DNA of 64,000 bases from Methanothermobacter sp. CaT2. GTDB taxonomy: Archaea; Methanobacteriota; Methanobacteria; Methanobacteriales; Methanothermobacteraceae. Within the stretch, counting starts at the first letter, position 1. Each line of letters starts with the position of its first letter. This document shows, piece by piece, positions 35,952 through 45,958 of the stretch. The translations under genes and the position numbers were made by a program. The stretch covers positions 651,065-715,064 of the forward strand of contig NZ_AP011952.1 of assembly GCF_000828575.1 (NCBI RefSeq), read 5' to 3'. The notes below the pieces were generated by a model. That model saw only the letters and a list, made by a program, of their open reading frames with translations, was not told the origin of the DNA and did not search any database.

Positions 35952-36605
35952 TTAATCTGCCATTGCCCCTTCAATGGCTTCTATGATCTCCTGAACACCA
36001 TCACCTGTCTTGAGGCTTGTCTTTATTACCCTGACTTCCGGGTTGATCTTCTTAACATCATCAACCATCTTGTCAAGGTCCGCGCCAACGGCCTCTGCAA
36101 GGTCAGCCTTGTTAATAACAACAAGGTCCGCCTCCCTGAATATGAGGGGGTGCTTCTCGACTGTGTCGTCGCCCTCTGTGGAGCTTACAACAACAACCCT
36201 CATGTGGGATCCAAGATCAAAGTCCACCGGACAGATGAGGTTGCCGACGTTCTCAATGAACAGCAGGTCCACATCATCAAGGGGGAGGTCCTCAAGTCCG
36301 TGCTCAACGAGGTGGGCATCAAGGTGGCACTCCTTACCTGTGTTGAGCCCGACAACAGGTACGTCGTACTTCTCAAACCTTCCAGCGTCGAATTTGCTTA
36401 TAACGTCCCCTGCGATAACCGCAACCTTCCTGTCCATGTTCTCAATGAGTTTCTCTATGAGTGTTGTTTTTCCTGAACCTATTGCACCCAGAAAGTCAAC
36501 TGCAAAGACATTTGCCCTGTCAAGGCGTCTCTGGTTCTTTCTGGCGAGTTTCCTGTTTGCAAGCAGGATGTCATTCTGAATTTCAACCTCTGCTACTTTA
36601 TGCAT
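35952..36605 (-). CDS. hypB: Hydrogenase nickel-insertion GTPase HypB
   Basis: 217 residues. SIMIBI GTPase that drives Ni delivery to [NiFe]-hydrogenases. P-loop FLGAIGSGKTTLIEKL, metal/dimer site GKECHLDAHLVEH, FIENVGNLICP, DLGSHMRVVVVSSTEGDD and base-recognition VVINKADLAEAV. It lacks the N-terminal His-rich or CxxCGC stretch of some bacterial HypB. GGAGGAATTTC precedes the ATG; 12 nt after hypA, so one operon. Confidence 0.97.
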   Translation of the reverse strand: MHKVAEVEIQNDILLANRKLARKNQRRLDRANVFAVDFLGAIGSGKTTLIEKLIENMDRKVAVIAGDVISKFDAGRFEKYDVPVVGLNTGKECHLDAHLVEHGLEDLPLDDVDLLFIENVGNLICPVDFDLGSHMRVVVVSSTEGDDTVEKHPLIFREADLVVINKADLAEAVGADLDKMVDDVKKINPEVRVIKTSLKTGDGVQEIIEAIEGAMAD

Positions 36606-36617
36606 GAAATTCCTCCT

Positions 36618-36986
36618 CTAGTCCTTCTTCTCAATCTTTATATTTTTAACGTTGCATTCCCTGCCAGCCCTGACATGGAACTCATGGCCCCCGCAGGCGG
36701 GGCATTTTATGACCGGAGCGAAGTGGTCAAGTTCATCGGCCTCGACCACGCCCTCATATCCACATTCACACTCTATTTCCACGGGGACAACCTCAAGGTT
36801 GAACCTGGCGCCCTCAAGTATTGTGCCCTCGCTGAGGACGTCCAGCATAAATTCTATCTGTTCCGGGTTCAGCAGGGTAAGCTGGCCGATCTCAACCGTG
36901 ACCTCAAGGACCTCGACGGCGTCATTCTTCTCTGCAGCATCGATAACCGTCCTCACAATTGCATCGGCCATGGATAGTTCATGCAC
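36618..36986 (-). CDS. hypA: Hydrogenase maturation nickel metallochaperone HypA
   Basis: 122 residues. HypA binds nickel through its N-terminal Met-His-Glu, which fixes the start at GTG 36986 (product MHELSMADAIVRTV) rather than an ATG at 36995 that would bury it behind MKW. GAGGTGA lies about 5 nt before that GTG. The structural zinc site is CECG and CPACGG. Hands nickel to hydrogenases with HypB, the next gene. Confidence 0.96.
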   Translation of the reverse strand: MHELSMADAIVRTVIDAAEKNDAVEVLEVTVEIGQLTLLNPEQIEFMLDVLSEGTILEGARFNLEVVPVEIECECGYEGVVEADELDHFAPVIKCPACGGHEFHVRAGRECNVKNIKIEKKD

Positions 36987-37079
36987 CCATTTCACCTCTT
37001 TAGTCTGACAAAATTTTATAATTAGAATTAATAGAGTTATCTATATAAAAATTGTTAATTACCGGAAGGGTGATTTTTC

Positions 37080-37937
37080 ATGATAATAGGTTGTTCAGCA
37101 TCACAGAAACTTGCTGCCTCAGTTGCAGATTTACTAGATGAACCTTTATGCCCCGTTGAAACCCGTAAATTCCCTGATGGGGAACGTTACATCAGGGTTA
37201 AGGAGGAAGTGGAGGGAGAGGTGACCGTTGTGCAGTCAACGGGTTACCCTCAGGATGAAAACCTCATGGAACTCCTTTTCATGATAGAGAACCTTAAAGA
37301 TCTGGGGGCGGATTATGTGCGTGCAGCCATACCCTACTTTGGATACGGGAGGCAGGAGAGGCGTTTCAAGAGTGGTGAAGCCGTATCGGCGAAAATAGTC
37401 GCCCACCTCCTTGAGGCCGCCGGTGCAGATGAAATTGTAACCGTGAACCTCCATGAGAACTGCCTGAGTGAGTTCTTCCGTGTACCTGTAAGGGAACTCT
37501 CTGCAATGCCCCTCATCGCCGAACACATCTCATTCCTTGATGACCCGGTAATCATCGCCCCGGATAAGGGTGCCCTGGGTCATGCCCGGGAGGTCAGTGA
37601 TATACTTGGATGTGAATGTGACTACATGGAGAAGGTCCGCATATCCCCTGAGGTGGTTGAGACCCGTGTGAGTGACCTTGATGTTGAAGGAAAGGATGCT
37701 GTGGTTGTTGATGACATCATAAGCACCGGTGGGACCATAGTAAACGCCGCCGGGATTTTAGGGAAATGTGGAGCCTCAAGCATAACTGTTTGCTGTGTCC
37801 ACCCGGTCCTTGTGGAGGACGCCCTCCTGAAGATATTCTCAGCCGGTGTTGAGAGGGTCATTGCAACGGACACCCTCAAATCTGATGTTAGCGAGATCTC
37901 AGTTGCACCGCTTATTGCAGAGGTCATAAAAGATTAA
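37080..37937 (+). CDS. prs: Ribose-phosphate pyrophosphokinase
   Basis: 285 residues, archaeal form. Makes PRPP from ribose-5-phosphate and ATP for nucleotide, His, Trp and methanopterin synthesis. Motifs: KFPDGERYIRV, DLGADYVRAAIPYFGYGRQERRF (ATP loop), APDKGALGHAREVSDILG and the PRPP loop VVVDDIISTGGTIVNAA. GGTGATTTTTC precedes the ATG. Divergent from hypA-hypB. Confidence 0.97.
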   Translation: MIIGCSASQKLAASVADLLDEPLCPVETRKFPDGERYIRVKEEVEGEVTVVQSTGYPQDENLMELLFMIENLKDLGADYVRAAIPYFGYGRQERRFKSGEAVSAKIVAHLLEAAGADEIVTVNLHENCLSEFFRVPVRELSAMPLIAEHISFLDDPVIIAPDKGALGHAREVSDILGCECDYMEKVRISPEVVETRVSDLDVEGKDAVVVDDIISTGGTIVNAAGILGKCGASSITVCCVHPVLVEDALLKIFSAGVERVIATDTLKSDVSEISVAPLIAEVIKD

Positions 37938-38040
37938 TTTAACCCATTTCAGATATTTTTTCAGTTCCCGGCCCTTACTAACTTTTTTAAGAATCATCTG
38001 GACCTGCGCACATGAAAAGGGAGCTCAGTATAAGAAAGAG

Positions 38041-38122
38041 ATATATCCTAAATAACCCCTAATCTCAAGGAGGATGATGTCATCCTCACCTGTATAAAAA
38101 AGACATATATCCTAAATAACCC
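38041..38122. repeat. Paired 18-bp direct repeats flanking an 8-bp palindrome
   Basis: ATATATCCTAAATAACCC occurs at 38041-38058 and again at 38105-38122, offset 64 bp. Between them GAGGATGA-TG-TCATCCTC (38070-38087) is a perfect inverted repeat. The block lies in the 264-bp gap between convergent prs and lonB, so it is not an obvious promoter. Function unknown. Confidence 0.7.
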
Positions 38123-38201
38123 ATTAGAACTATTTCGCCAGAGCACAGATAAATTCGAAAACAGACCTGGGACTTCAAAAAGAAAAATTAAATGCAGAGG
38201 A

Positions 38202-40136
38202 TCAGTGCATGGCTGGTTTCTTCATGATTGAAGGCATAATATCACTTATCTTCTGCATCCTCTGAATCAGGCTCTCCTTTCCCTTACCGATGAGTGCGTG
38301 TTCAAGGACATCCCCGAGGGTCTCAACGGGTACTATCTCAACCATGTCCTCGTACTTCTTCTCAATCATCACGTCACCCATGTTGGATGCAGGTATCAGG
38401 ACCTTCCTTATTCCTGCCTCTGCAGCTGCCTCTATCTTCCCTGTGACTCCTCCAACAGGGAGAACATCTCCGCGTATGCTCAGTGAGCCTGTGAGGGCAA
38501 CTGACTGATCCACAGGTATCTCCTCAAGGGCCGATATGACTGCTGTTGCAACGGAGACACTTGCACTGTCCCCTTCCACACCATCATAGGCCTGGAGGAA
38601 CTGTATGTGGATGTCGTAGTTGGATATGTCTGTACCTGTGTATTTCTTTATGAGGGCGCTTACGTTCTGCACAGCCTCCCTTGCGATTTCACCCAGTTTA
38701 CCTGTTGCTATGATCCTGCCTTCCTCCTTGCTCTGGGCAGGGGCGGCCTCTGCAGCTATGGGGAGTATGATTCCACTTCTATCACCGATTATTGCAAGGC
38801 CGTTGACGCGGCCGACCTCTCCACCCTCTGATTTGAAGACACTGTACTTCTTCTTCTGGACAATGTATCTATCTGCAATCTGCTGCTCAAGGGTTCGTGA
38901 AAGTTTCTTTGCCTCTATAACGTCCTCTGTTTCCACAAGTTCTGCTCCGCGGCTCTTGGCTATGTCACCGGCTGCCCTTACAAGGCCCCCCAGTTCACGG
39001 AGTTTTAGGGTCAGTGAGTCCTTCTTACCGGCCCTCCTCTGGGCCTCCCTTATTATCTCCTCAACTGCCTCCCTGCTGAAGTGGGGGATCCTCCCATCCT
39101 TTTCAACTTCCTGTGCAACGAACTGAACGAGTTTGTCCCTGTTTTCTGGTGTGTCGGGCATCGTGTCCTTCATGAAGACCTCGTATCCGTATCCCCTTAT
39201 CCTTGAACGGAGGGCAGGGTGCATGCCCTCAAGCACCTGCAGGTTACCTGAGGCCACCAGTACGAAGTCACAGGGAACCGCCTGTGAGCGTACCATGGCT
39301 CCGCTGCTTGTTTCGCTCTGGCCTGTGATCGAGTACCTCTTCTCCTGCATGGCCGTGAGGAGTTCCTGCTGGGTCTTCATCTTCATTGTCCCTATCTCAT
39401 CTATGTAGAGCACACCCTTGTTGGCCTTGTGGATCATCCCGGCTTCCACCCTCTCATGTGCAGGTGTGCCAAGACCACCTGACTGGTAGGGGTCATGTCT
39501 TACATCCCCGAGGAGGGCCCCTGCATGGGCTCCGGTTGCATCGACGAATGGTGCGACCTGCCTTCCCTCATTGTTCACCAGGAGTTTTGGGACCATGACC
39601 GTTGTCCGTGGCCTGAACTGCTGCAGTGCCAGGAATATTATACCTGCAGCTATTATCGCTGCCAGGAACTGGTTCATCATGAACCCAAGGACAAGGATGA
39701 AGGATATTATGAGCATCATGAAAAGGTTCTTCTTCTCATCCTGTGACCTTGCCTTGTTCTTGTGGTTCATCACGATCTTACGGCCCTCTCCTGCGGGTAC
39801 AGCCCCTATGAGGGGGTTGTTGGGATCCTCTATGTTTGGGTAGACCAGTATGTCCTGTAACTGTTCGCGGGGCAGCAGCTCTGCCATCGCCTTTGCCAGC
39901 ATGGATTTGCCCACACCGGGTTCACCTATCAGTAAAACGTTACGTCTCTGTTCAGCCGCCTTTTTTATTGTCTCAACGGCCTCTTCCTGCCCTATGATCT
40001 GATCTATGAGTCTTTCGGGGACTTCTATATCCTTTGATGTTTCATATGAAAGGGTCTCCCCGGTTCCCTTTTTAGTCTCGTTACCCTCATATGAAACAGA
40101 TTCCTGAGTTCTGGAGTTTTTAATGGTGGTTTTCAT
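38202..40136 (-). CDS. lonB: Membrane-anchored ATP-dependent protease LonB (archaeal)
   Basis: 644 residues. AAA+ module with Walker A GEPGVGKSMLAKAMAE and Walker B GVLYIDEIG; between them an insert with two membrane helices (about residues 140-180, LMMLIISFILVLGFMM and LAAIIAAGIIFLALQ) tethers it to the membrane, as in archaeal LonB. The C-terminal S16 protease has catalytic Ser in EGDSASVSVATAV and Lys in GGVTGKIEAAAEAG. Main quality-control protease with the proteasome. ATG 40136 is far from a GGAGG (13 nt). Confidence 0.96.
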   Translation of the reverse strand: MKTTIKNSRTQESVSYEGNETKKGTGETLSYETSKDIEVPERLIDQIIGQEEAVETIKKAAEQRRNVLLIGEPGVGKSMLAKAMAELLPREQLQDILVYPNIEDPNNPLIGAVPAGEGRKIVMNHKNKARSQDEKKNLFMMLIISFILVLGFMMNQFLAAIIAAGIIFLALQQFRPRTTVMVPKLLVNNEGRQVAPFVDATGAHAGALLGDVRHDPYQSGGLGTPAHERVEAGMIHKANKGVLYIDEIGTMKMKTQQELLTAMQEKRYSITGQSETSSGAMVRSQAVPCDFVLVASGNLQVLEGMHPALRSRIRGYGYEVFMKDTMPDTPENRDKLVQFVAQEVEKDGRIPHFSREAVEEIIREAQRRAGKKDSLTLKLRELGGLVRAAGDIAKSRGAELVETEDVIEAKKLSRTLEQQIADRYIVQKKKYSVFKSEGGEVGRVNGLAIIGDRSGIILPIAAEAAPAQSKEEGRIIATGKLGEIAREAVQNVSALIKKYTGTDISNYDIHIQFLQAYDGVEGDSASVSVATAVISALEEIPVDQSVALTGSLSIRGDVLPVGGVTGKIEAAAEAGIRKVLIPASNMGDVMIEKKYEDMVEIVPVETLGDVLEHALIGKGKESLIQRMQKISDIMPSIMKKPAMH

Positions 40137-40286
40137 TTCTATTCAAATGCCTCCATTAAGTGAAGTGGTTAAAATTAAAATCACAGTTATCAATTGTTTC
40201 TCCTACTTAAAATATTTTACTTACAAATTTTTATTTTAATATATGGGGGTTCCCCTTATAAAGGTATCTCCACCATGTTGCAGGGT

Positions 40287-41528
40287 TCAGCGGTTTATCT
40301 CAGATATCAGGGCCAGGGCGTTCTGTATGAATTTCTCAACAATCTTGCGGTACTTCTCCTCACTCGCCTCCAGTGCCTCCCGGGTCCTCTTCATCTCGGT
40401 GATGTCCCTTGCAATGGTTGAAACCCCAATGATCTCGCCGTTAAAGTCACGTATTGGTGACAGGGAGATTGAAACCCAGATCTCCTCCCCATCCTTCCTC
40501 CTGCGCTTCGCCTCAAAGTTTGAAACTAAACCTCCGGATTTAACCTCTGATATCAGGCCCCGCAGCTTCTCGAATTCCTCCTCACTCATGAGGATGGAGA
40601 TGTTCTTTCCCTTAACCTCCTCTGCACTGTAGCCATAGACCATCTCAGCTCCCCTGTTCCAGTCCATTATGTTGCCCTCCAGGTCGTAACTCACGATGGC
40701 GTCACCTGATGATTCAACTATGGCTGCCAGTCTTTCAAGTTCCCTCTGGAATTTCATCCGCTCTGTAACGTCCCTGAAGATGGACCTGCTGTACTCCACC
40801 TCTCCGTTCTTCATCCGGACATTGACGTTGCCCTCGACAAATATCTTCTCTCCGTCACTGGTTATGAAGGCCGTCTCGACAGTGGGTATCTTCTCACCTG
40901 ACATCACCCTCCTGAAGAGTTCACGGCACTCATCAAGTTTGTCAGGGTGTATCACATCAAAGAGTGTGAGTTCCTCCAGGTCCCTGTCAGTGTAGCCGAG
41001 GGTCTCCTGCCAGGCCCTGTTAACATAGACGAATCTCCCTTCAGGGTCAACGGCCTGTATCATGTCAGTGGCGTTCTCAAAGAGGTCCCTGAACTGTTCC
41101 TCACGGCTCTTCAGTTCCTCCTCCATTTCCTTTCTACTGGAGATATCCCTTATTATTGAGGTTATGTACCTCCCGGCAGGGGTTTCTGCAGGGTTGATGG
41201 TCATCTCAACAGGGAATTCTGTCCCATCGGCTCTGAGAGAAACCGTCTCAAGGACCCTTCCGCTGAGCTCATGTCTACCCGCAACACGGTACTCCTCCAT
41301 CTTAATGTGGAGATCCTCCCTCATGGGTTCCGGGACCAGATCATCCACATTTTTACCCTTCAGGGATGGGTATCCGTACATCCTGTCTGCTGCAGGGTTT
41401 GAGAAGACTATAACGCCATCCATGTTAACCGTGATAATGCCGTCGGGACTTTTACTGATAACGGTCTCAAAAATTGACTTAAGATCATCTTCTGACAGGT
41501 CAGGAACTGCAAGAGGAACAGGGGCCAT
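40287..41528 (-). CDS. Three-PAS-domain sensor protein without output domain
   Basis: 413 residues with three PAS/PAC units: about residues 12-125 (SPDGIITVNMDGVIVFSNPAADRMYGY), 135-250 (DLFENATDMIQAVDPEGRFVYVNRAWQETLGY) and 260-375 (VESSGDAIVSYDLEGNIMDWNRGAEMVYGY). It then ends after ASEEKYRKIVEKFIQNALALISEINR-type helix with no kinase, GGDEF or other output domain. The next frame downstream is not a kinase either. Perhaps it senses a ligand or redox state and acts by protein contact. ATG has GGGAGATGG upstream. Confidence 0.9.
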   Translation of the reverse strand: MAPVPLAVPDLSEDDLKSIFETVISKSPDGIITVNMDGVIVFSNPAADRMYGYPSLKGKNVDDLVPEPMREDLHIKMEEYRVAGRHELSGRVLETVSLRADGTEFPVEMTINPAETPAGRYITSIIRDISSRKEMEEELKSREEQFRDLFENATDMIQAVDPEGRFVYVNRAWQETLGYTDRDLEELTLFDVIHPDKLDECRELFRRVMSGEKIPTVETAFITSDGEKIFVEGNVNVRMKNGEVEYSRSIFRDVTERMKFQRELERLAAIVESSGDAIVSYDLEGNIMDWNRGAEMVYGYSAEEVKGKNISILMSEEEFEKLRGLISEVKSGGLVSNFEAKRRRKDGEEIWVSISLSPIRDFNGEIIGVSTIARDITEMKRTREALEASEEKYRKIVEKFIQNALALISEINR

Positions 41529-41700
41529 TTAACCATCTCCCACAATGAACATCTTGAGTAATATTTTCGCCAGCAATGTATTTAAGATTTTAGTGTTCAA
41601 TATTGTTAGGACCAGACTCCAGTTCAGTCAGGATCAGCCTCAAATGTTATAATAGAAAACCGTTAAGAGGTGGCATTGTCCACTGGATCAGGGTGAGGCC

Positions 41701-43215
41701 ATGAGTGCAAAGTGTATAATGGTTCAGGGAACGTCATCGAGTGCAGGTAAGAGCGTGATGGTTGCAGCTCTCTGCCGTATATTCTCAAGGAGGGGATACA
41801 GGGTTGCGCCCTTCAAATCCCAGAACATGTCACTGAACTCCTTCACAACAGCTGAGAACAGGGAGATAGCGGTGGCCCAGGTCCTCCAGGCAGAGGCGGC
41901 AGGGATAGAGCCATCACACCACATGAACCCCGTCCTCCTCAAACCCAAGGAGGACTTCACATCCCAGGTAATAGTCCATGGGAGACCTGCAGGAAACATG
42001 AACTTCCAGGAGTACCAGACAGAATTCAGGGATACTGCCCTTGAGGCTATAAGGGAGTCCCTTGATTACCTGAAGAGCAGGTATGAGCTTATAGTGATAG
42101 AGGGGGCAGGATCCCCAGCCGAGATAAACATGAGGGACAGGGACCTTGCCAACATGGAGATCGCCCACCTTGCAGATGCCGACGTTGTACTGGTGGCTGA
42201 CATAGACCGTGGAGGTGTCTTCGCATCAATTGCAGGTACCCTGATGCTCCTTGATGAACGTGACAGGTCCCGGATAAAGGGTGTTGTCATAAACAAGTTT
42301 CGTGGTAACATTGACATACTGATGCCAGGCATTGAGAGGATCGAGGAGATCACAGGAGTCCCGGTGCTGGGTGTTCTGCCCTATGATGAAGGCCTGAAAC
42401 TCCCGGAGGAGGATTCAGCATCCCTCTCCCAGAGGAAGTACAGGGGAAGAGGGGATATAAGGGTAGGAGTTATGAGGCTGCCCAGGATATCAAACTTCAC
42501 AGATATAGATCCCCTTGAGTACGAGGAGGACGTTGCTGTGAGGCTCATAGAGACAGGTGACAGCCTTGATGACCTTGACGCCATCATAATCCCCGGGACC
42601 AGGAACACCATAAGCGACCTCATCCACCTTGAGGAGAAGGGCTTTGCTGACGAGATCCGGGACTTAAGCCGTGAGATACCTGTCTTTGGCATATGCGGTG
42701 GCTTTCAGATGCTGGGAAAGAGGATCCTTGATGATGCCCGGCAGGAGTCCCGTGAAGGCAGTGTTGATGGTCTCGGTCTTCTTGACTGTGAGACCCACTT
42801 TACAGGTGAGGGTAAGCTAATCTCCCAGAGTCAGGGAAGGGTCCTTGGTAACGGAATCTTCAGTGGTATGAGGGGAGAGACCGTGGAGGGCTATGAACTC
42901 CATGAGGGGACCACAGTCCTCGGTGATGTGAAACCCCTTCTGAAGGTTGACAGGGGCTTCGGGAACACCAGGAGCGGCGGATTCGATGGGGCGGTCGATG
43001 GAAACGTGGCCGGAACCTACTTCCATGGAATATTCCACAACTTCAGATTCAGAAGGTACTTCACAAATCTCCTCAGGGAGAGGAAGGGCATTGAACCACT
43101 GGAGTACTTGGACGATAACTTCAGTGCATCAAGAAGGTTCTCAATCGACAGGCTGGCAGAGATCGTTGAGAAAAACATGGACCTCTCCATCATCGAGGAG
43201 ATCCTTGAAGGATAG
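41701..43215 (+). CDS. cobQ: Cobyric acid synthase
   Basis: 504 residues. Amidates four side chains of adenosylcobyrinic a,c-diamide using Gln and ATP; needed for corrinoids such as that of methyltransferase Mtr. N-terminal dethiobiotin-synthase-like ATP site GTSSSAGKSVMVAALCR; KSQNMSLNSFTT; VIEGAGSPAEINMRDRDLANMEIA; C-terminal glutamine amidotransferase FGICGGFQMLG (nucleophile Cys) and GTYFHGIFHN. GGTGAGGCC precedes the ATG. Stands alone. Confidence 0.97.
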   Translation: MSAKCIMVQGTSSSAGKSVMVAALCRIFSRRGYRVAPFKSQNMSLNSFTTAENREIAVAQVLQAEAAGIEPSHHMNPVLLKPKEDFTSQVIVHGRPAGNMNFQEYQTEFRDTALEAIRESLDYLKSRYELIVIEGAGSPAEINMRDRDLANMEIAHLADADVVLVADIDRGGVFASIAGTLMLLDERDRSRIKGVVINKFRGNIDILMPGIERIEEITGVPVLGVLPYDEGLKLPEEDSASLSQRKYRGRGDIRVGVMRLPRISNFTDIDPLEYEEDVAVRLIETGDSLDDLDAIIIPGTRNTISDLIHLEEKGFADEIRDLSREIPVFGICGGFQMLGKRILDDARQESREGSVDGLGLLDCETHFTGEGKLISQSQGRVLGNGIFSGMRGETVEGYELHEGTTVLGDVKPLLKVDRGFGNTRSGGFDGAVDGNVAGTYFHGIFHNFRFRRYFTNLLRERKGIEPLEYLDDNFSASRRFSIDRLAEIVEKNMDLSIIEEILEG

Positions 43216-43435
43216 ATTTTAAGGACCCGGTCTTCATTTTCAATCTTAATTCTTCAGAGGATTAAAGGACGCCAGCATTTTAAAAGAGACTGTTCCATGC
43301 ATTAACCAGAACAGACCTTCTGTCAGGATTAAATTCTGGACTCCCCACCTCTAACAGTAATTCCTTTGAAGTTCAGCATTTAGAGAGGACCATCATCCGT
43401 TAAAAAAATAGGGGGGATGTATCTGCAGACCACGG

Positions 43436-44767
43436 TCATGATATGAAGGGCAATGCCAGGGTTGTGATCACAAGGACCGTCAGGATGATACCCACAGCTA
43501 TGATGGGAATCCCGGCCCTCGGTATGTCCCTCAGCTTAACGTAGCCGGAACCGTAGGCCATTGCAACTGTTGGGTCTGCCATTGGGAGCATGAATGACAG
43601 TGAACATGCGATTGCAACGGGTACAGCGTATACCCCGATGGGCTGGTGCTGCGCAGATGCAAGGGTCACAGAGAGGGGGACAAGGATGGCTGAGAGGGCT
43701 ATATTGGACATCACCTGGGTGATGATCACCGCCACAGCCATGAGCACGAGCATGACGATTACAGTCGATGGGTCTGAACCAAGCATACCCACAAGTTTAT
43801 CAATTATCCATGCTGCCGCCCCGGTCTTGAGGAGTGCGCTTCCAAGGGAGAGTGCCCCTCCAAAGAACACCACCAGACCCCAGTCAATGTTCTTCTGTGC
43901 GTCCTTCCATGTTATTACACCCGCGAATATGAACATCACAGCAGCTATAAGTGACACAGAGTAGCTGTTGATACCTGTGAAGCCAGCTGTAACCCACAGC
44001 AGGATGGCGAAGAGGAGTATCCCTGCGCTGAGCTTCTCATCCCTGCTCATTGAGCCCATCATCCTGATCCTTTCACCTATCAGGGCATCTCCATTTTCGA
44101 GGGCCCTGACCTCGCTTGGAAAAATCCTCATGAGGAGGAACCATGTGACCAGGAGCATTGCAATCGAAAGTGGAAGACCGAATATCATCCAGTTAAGGAA
44201 GGGTATGCTGGTGTAGGCCGCTGCCATGAGGTTGGGGGCAGTTCCTATCTCTGTACCGAATCCACCGGCAAGGGACCCGAATGATGCCCCGAGTATCATG
44301 GCCTTTGCATAGTTACTCTTTCCCTTCTCAGGTTCAGAGCAGCCCATTATATCCACTATTTCCTTTATGATGGGCAGGAGCATTGCAAAGGCAACAACAT
44401 TCTCAATCCATGCAGAAAGAAGACCCGTCGAGAATATGCTTACAAACAGTCCCCTCTCCGGTGAGGTTCCAAGCCTCCCCAGGAGGTAGTAGGTGAACCT
44501 CTGGGCGAGACCACTCTTCCTTATGGCCTCTGCCATTATAAATCCCCCAATCATGAGGAAGAGTATGGGATTTGCAAAACCTATAACCGCGTTTTCAAAG
44601 CTCTCAACACCAATGAGTGGCTGTGCGAAGAGTATTATGAGTGATGTCACGGCCAGGGGCACGGCCTCCGTTGCCCACATTGTAACTGCAAAAACGAGTA
44701 AAGCAAGTGCTGCGTGTCCTGAAGCCCTTAGACCCGGTAGTGGTACCAGGTATACTGCAAGGGCCAA
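43436..44767 (-). CDS. SLC13/DASS family anion:sodium symporter
   Basis: 443 residues from TTG 44767, about 11 membrane segments. Family features: [51 protein letters not shown] and the C-terminal [12 protein letters not shown] and [20 protein letters not shown]. Transports dicarboxylates, sulfate or phosphate in homologues. The N-terminal helix seems to start earlier: GGAGGT (44815-44810) is followed in frame by AAT then ATT ACG GAT and a hydrophobic [14 protein letters not shown] with no ATG/GTG/TTG, so initiation at ATT 44806 is possible. Confidence 0.88.
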   Translation of the reverse strand: MALAVYLVPLPGLRASGHAALALLVFAVTMWATEAVPLAVTSLIILFAQPLIGVESFENAVIGFANPILFLMIGGFIMAEAIRKSGLAQRFTYYLLGRLGTSPERGLFVSIFSTGLLSAWIENVVAFAMLLPIIKEIVDIMGCSEPEKGKSNYAKAMILGASFGSLAGGFGTEIGTAPNLMAAAYTSIPFLNWMIFGLPLSIAMLLVTWFLLMRIFPSEVRALENGDALIGERIRMMGSMSRDEKLSAGILLFAILLWVTAGFTGINSYSVSLIAAVMFIFAGVITWKDAQKNIDWGLVVFFGGALSLGSALLKTGAAAWIIDKLVGMLGSDPSTVIVMLVLMAVAVIITQVMSNIALSAILVPLSVTLASAQHQPIGVYAVPVAIACSLSFMLPMADPTVAMAYGSGYVKLRDIPRAGIPIIAVGIILTVLVITTLALPFIS

Positions 44768-45028
44768 TAAAAGGCTCAGAATAAATCCTTTTCTGGCATC
44801 CGTAATATTACCTCCACAATTTAATAAAGATACATCAAGAGATTTAAAGTTGGTTTGCTTTTTATCAGTAACAAACTACGAGATCAAAACCTAAAGGTCA
44901 ATTTTCTTTTTTAGAAATTAATAAACTTTTCTATAAGCTTTGATTTACCGGTTAATAAAACTTTGATAAGTATCGTCCAAGCCATTTACGGGAGGTTATT
45001 TAGGTCATGAATCTTTCTTTTCAGCCCT

Positions 45029-45754
45029 TTAAGAGGTTAGATACATAGCTACCCAGATTATCCCCACTATCACAGGCTGGTGGACCAGGTAAACCTTCAG
45101 TGAGTTTCTTCCAATCAGCTGAAGTAGAGAGGGACTCCATGCCCTTAATCCAAATCTTCTACGGTATCCCGGGTAGAGGGTGTCCCCGGTGAAGATTCCG
45201 AGGAGCACAACACCCAGCCACGGGAAAAGCGGGAAGTAGTCAAGGGTGTAAAGATTATAGGGCCTGATTCCAAGCCACATCAGGAGGGGAGTTTCAACCC
45301 GCAGCCCTGACATCAGGACCCCCACCATGATTGTAACAGCCGATAATGCAAGTGCAGCGGTTCTCCTTCCAGCAAGGGGGTGTGTGAGTATCACTGCAAG
45401 GCCTATGAAGTGGAGGACCCCGAAGGCAATGAAACCATTGTGGGGGTAGATCCATGTTGCGGCGGTGATGACCATCCCCCAGAGGAATATCTTCAGACCT
45501 CTTATGATGTAATGCCGCCTGGAGGTAACCCTTCTTCTTGAATGGCTCAGGCTGAGGGACACCCCAACCAGGAATATGAAAAGGAACGCCGTCAGCCTGC
45601 CTGTGAACCAGATCACCGGCGACCCCATGTCAAGATCCAGCACACCCAGGAAGTCAAGATCAAAGAGGGTATGATATACAATCATCATCAGGACGGCGGC
45701 GCCCCTAAGTGCATCGACCTCCCCGAACCTTTCAGTTGCATGAACTGTACCCAT
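45029..45754 (-). CDS. DUF1624 membrane protein (acyltransferase-like)
   Basis: 241 residues with about seven membrane segments. The N-terminal RFGEVDALRGAAVLMMIVYHTLFDL is the signature of DUF1624/heparan-alpha-glucosaminide acetyltransferase-like proteins (D-x-x-R-G and conserved His); later NGFIAFGVLHFIGLAVIL and the C-terminal IGRNSLKVYLVHQPV. It may transfer acetyl groups to surface glycans; substrate unknown. GGAGGTCCTGC precedes the ATG. Confidence 0.85.
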   Translation of the reverse strand: MGTVHATERFGEVDALRGAAVLMMIVYHTLFDLDFLGVLDLDMGSPVIWFTGRLTAFLFIFLVGVSLSLSHSRRRVTSRRHYIIRGLKIFLWGMVITAATWIYPHNGFIAFGVLHFIGLAVILTHPLAGRRTAALALSAVTIMVGVLMSGLRVETPLLMWLGIRPYNLYTLDYFPLFPWLGVVLLGIFTGDTLYPGYRRRFGLRAWSPSLLQLIGRNSLKVYLVHQPVIVGIIWVAMYLTS

Positions 45755-45840
45755 GCAGGACCTCCGTTTAATATATGAAACCCCTGAGGATAAAAGCAGA
45801 TGCCCCGGATCATGGCAGGATCAAAAGAAAAATAGAAAAC

Positions 45841-45848
45841 TTTATATA
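45841..45848 (+). promoter_or_regulatory. TATA box of tRNA-Gly pair
   Basis: TTTATATA with A-rich upstream BRE (gaaaac), 35 nt before the first mature tRNA-Gly 5' end. Serves both tandem tRNAs. Confidence 0.6.
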
Positions 45849-45881
45849 AGATGACCTCAAATCTCTTTTATGCCTACGAAT

Positions 45882-45957
<76 letters not shown>

Positions 45958-45958
45958 A

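Noticed and set aside
36010-36579. 189-codon plus-strand frame over hypB
   Set aside because: Ser-rich mirror of the HypB codons; HypB is unmistakable.
41529-41700. Cobalamin riboswitch before cobQ
   Set aside because: No conserved stem or B12-box seen in this 170-bp leader, and archaeal B12 riboswitches are not expected.
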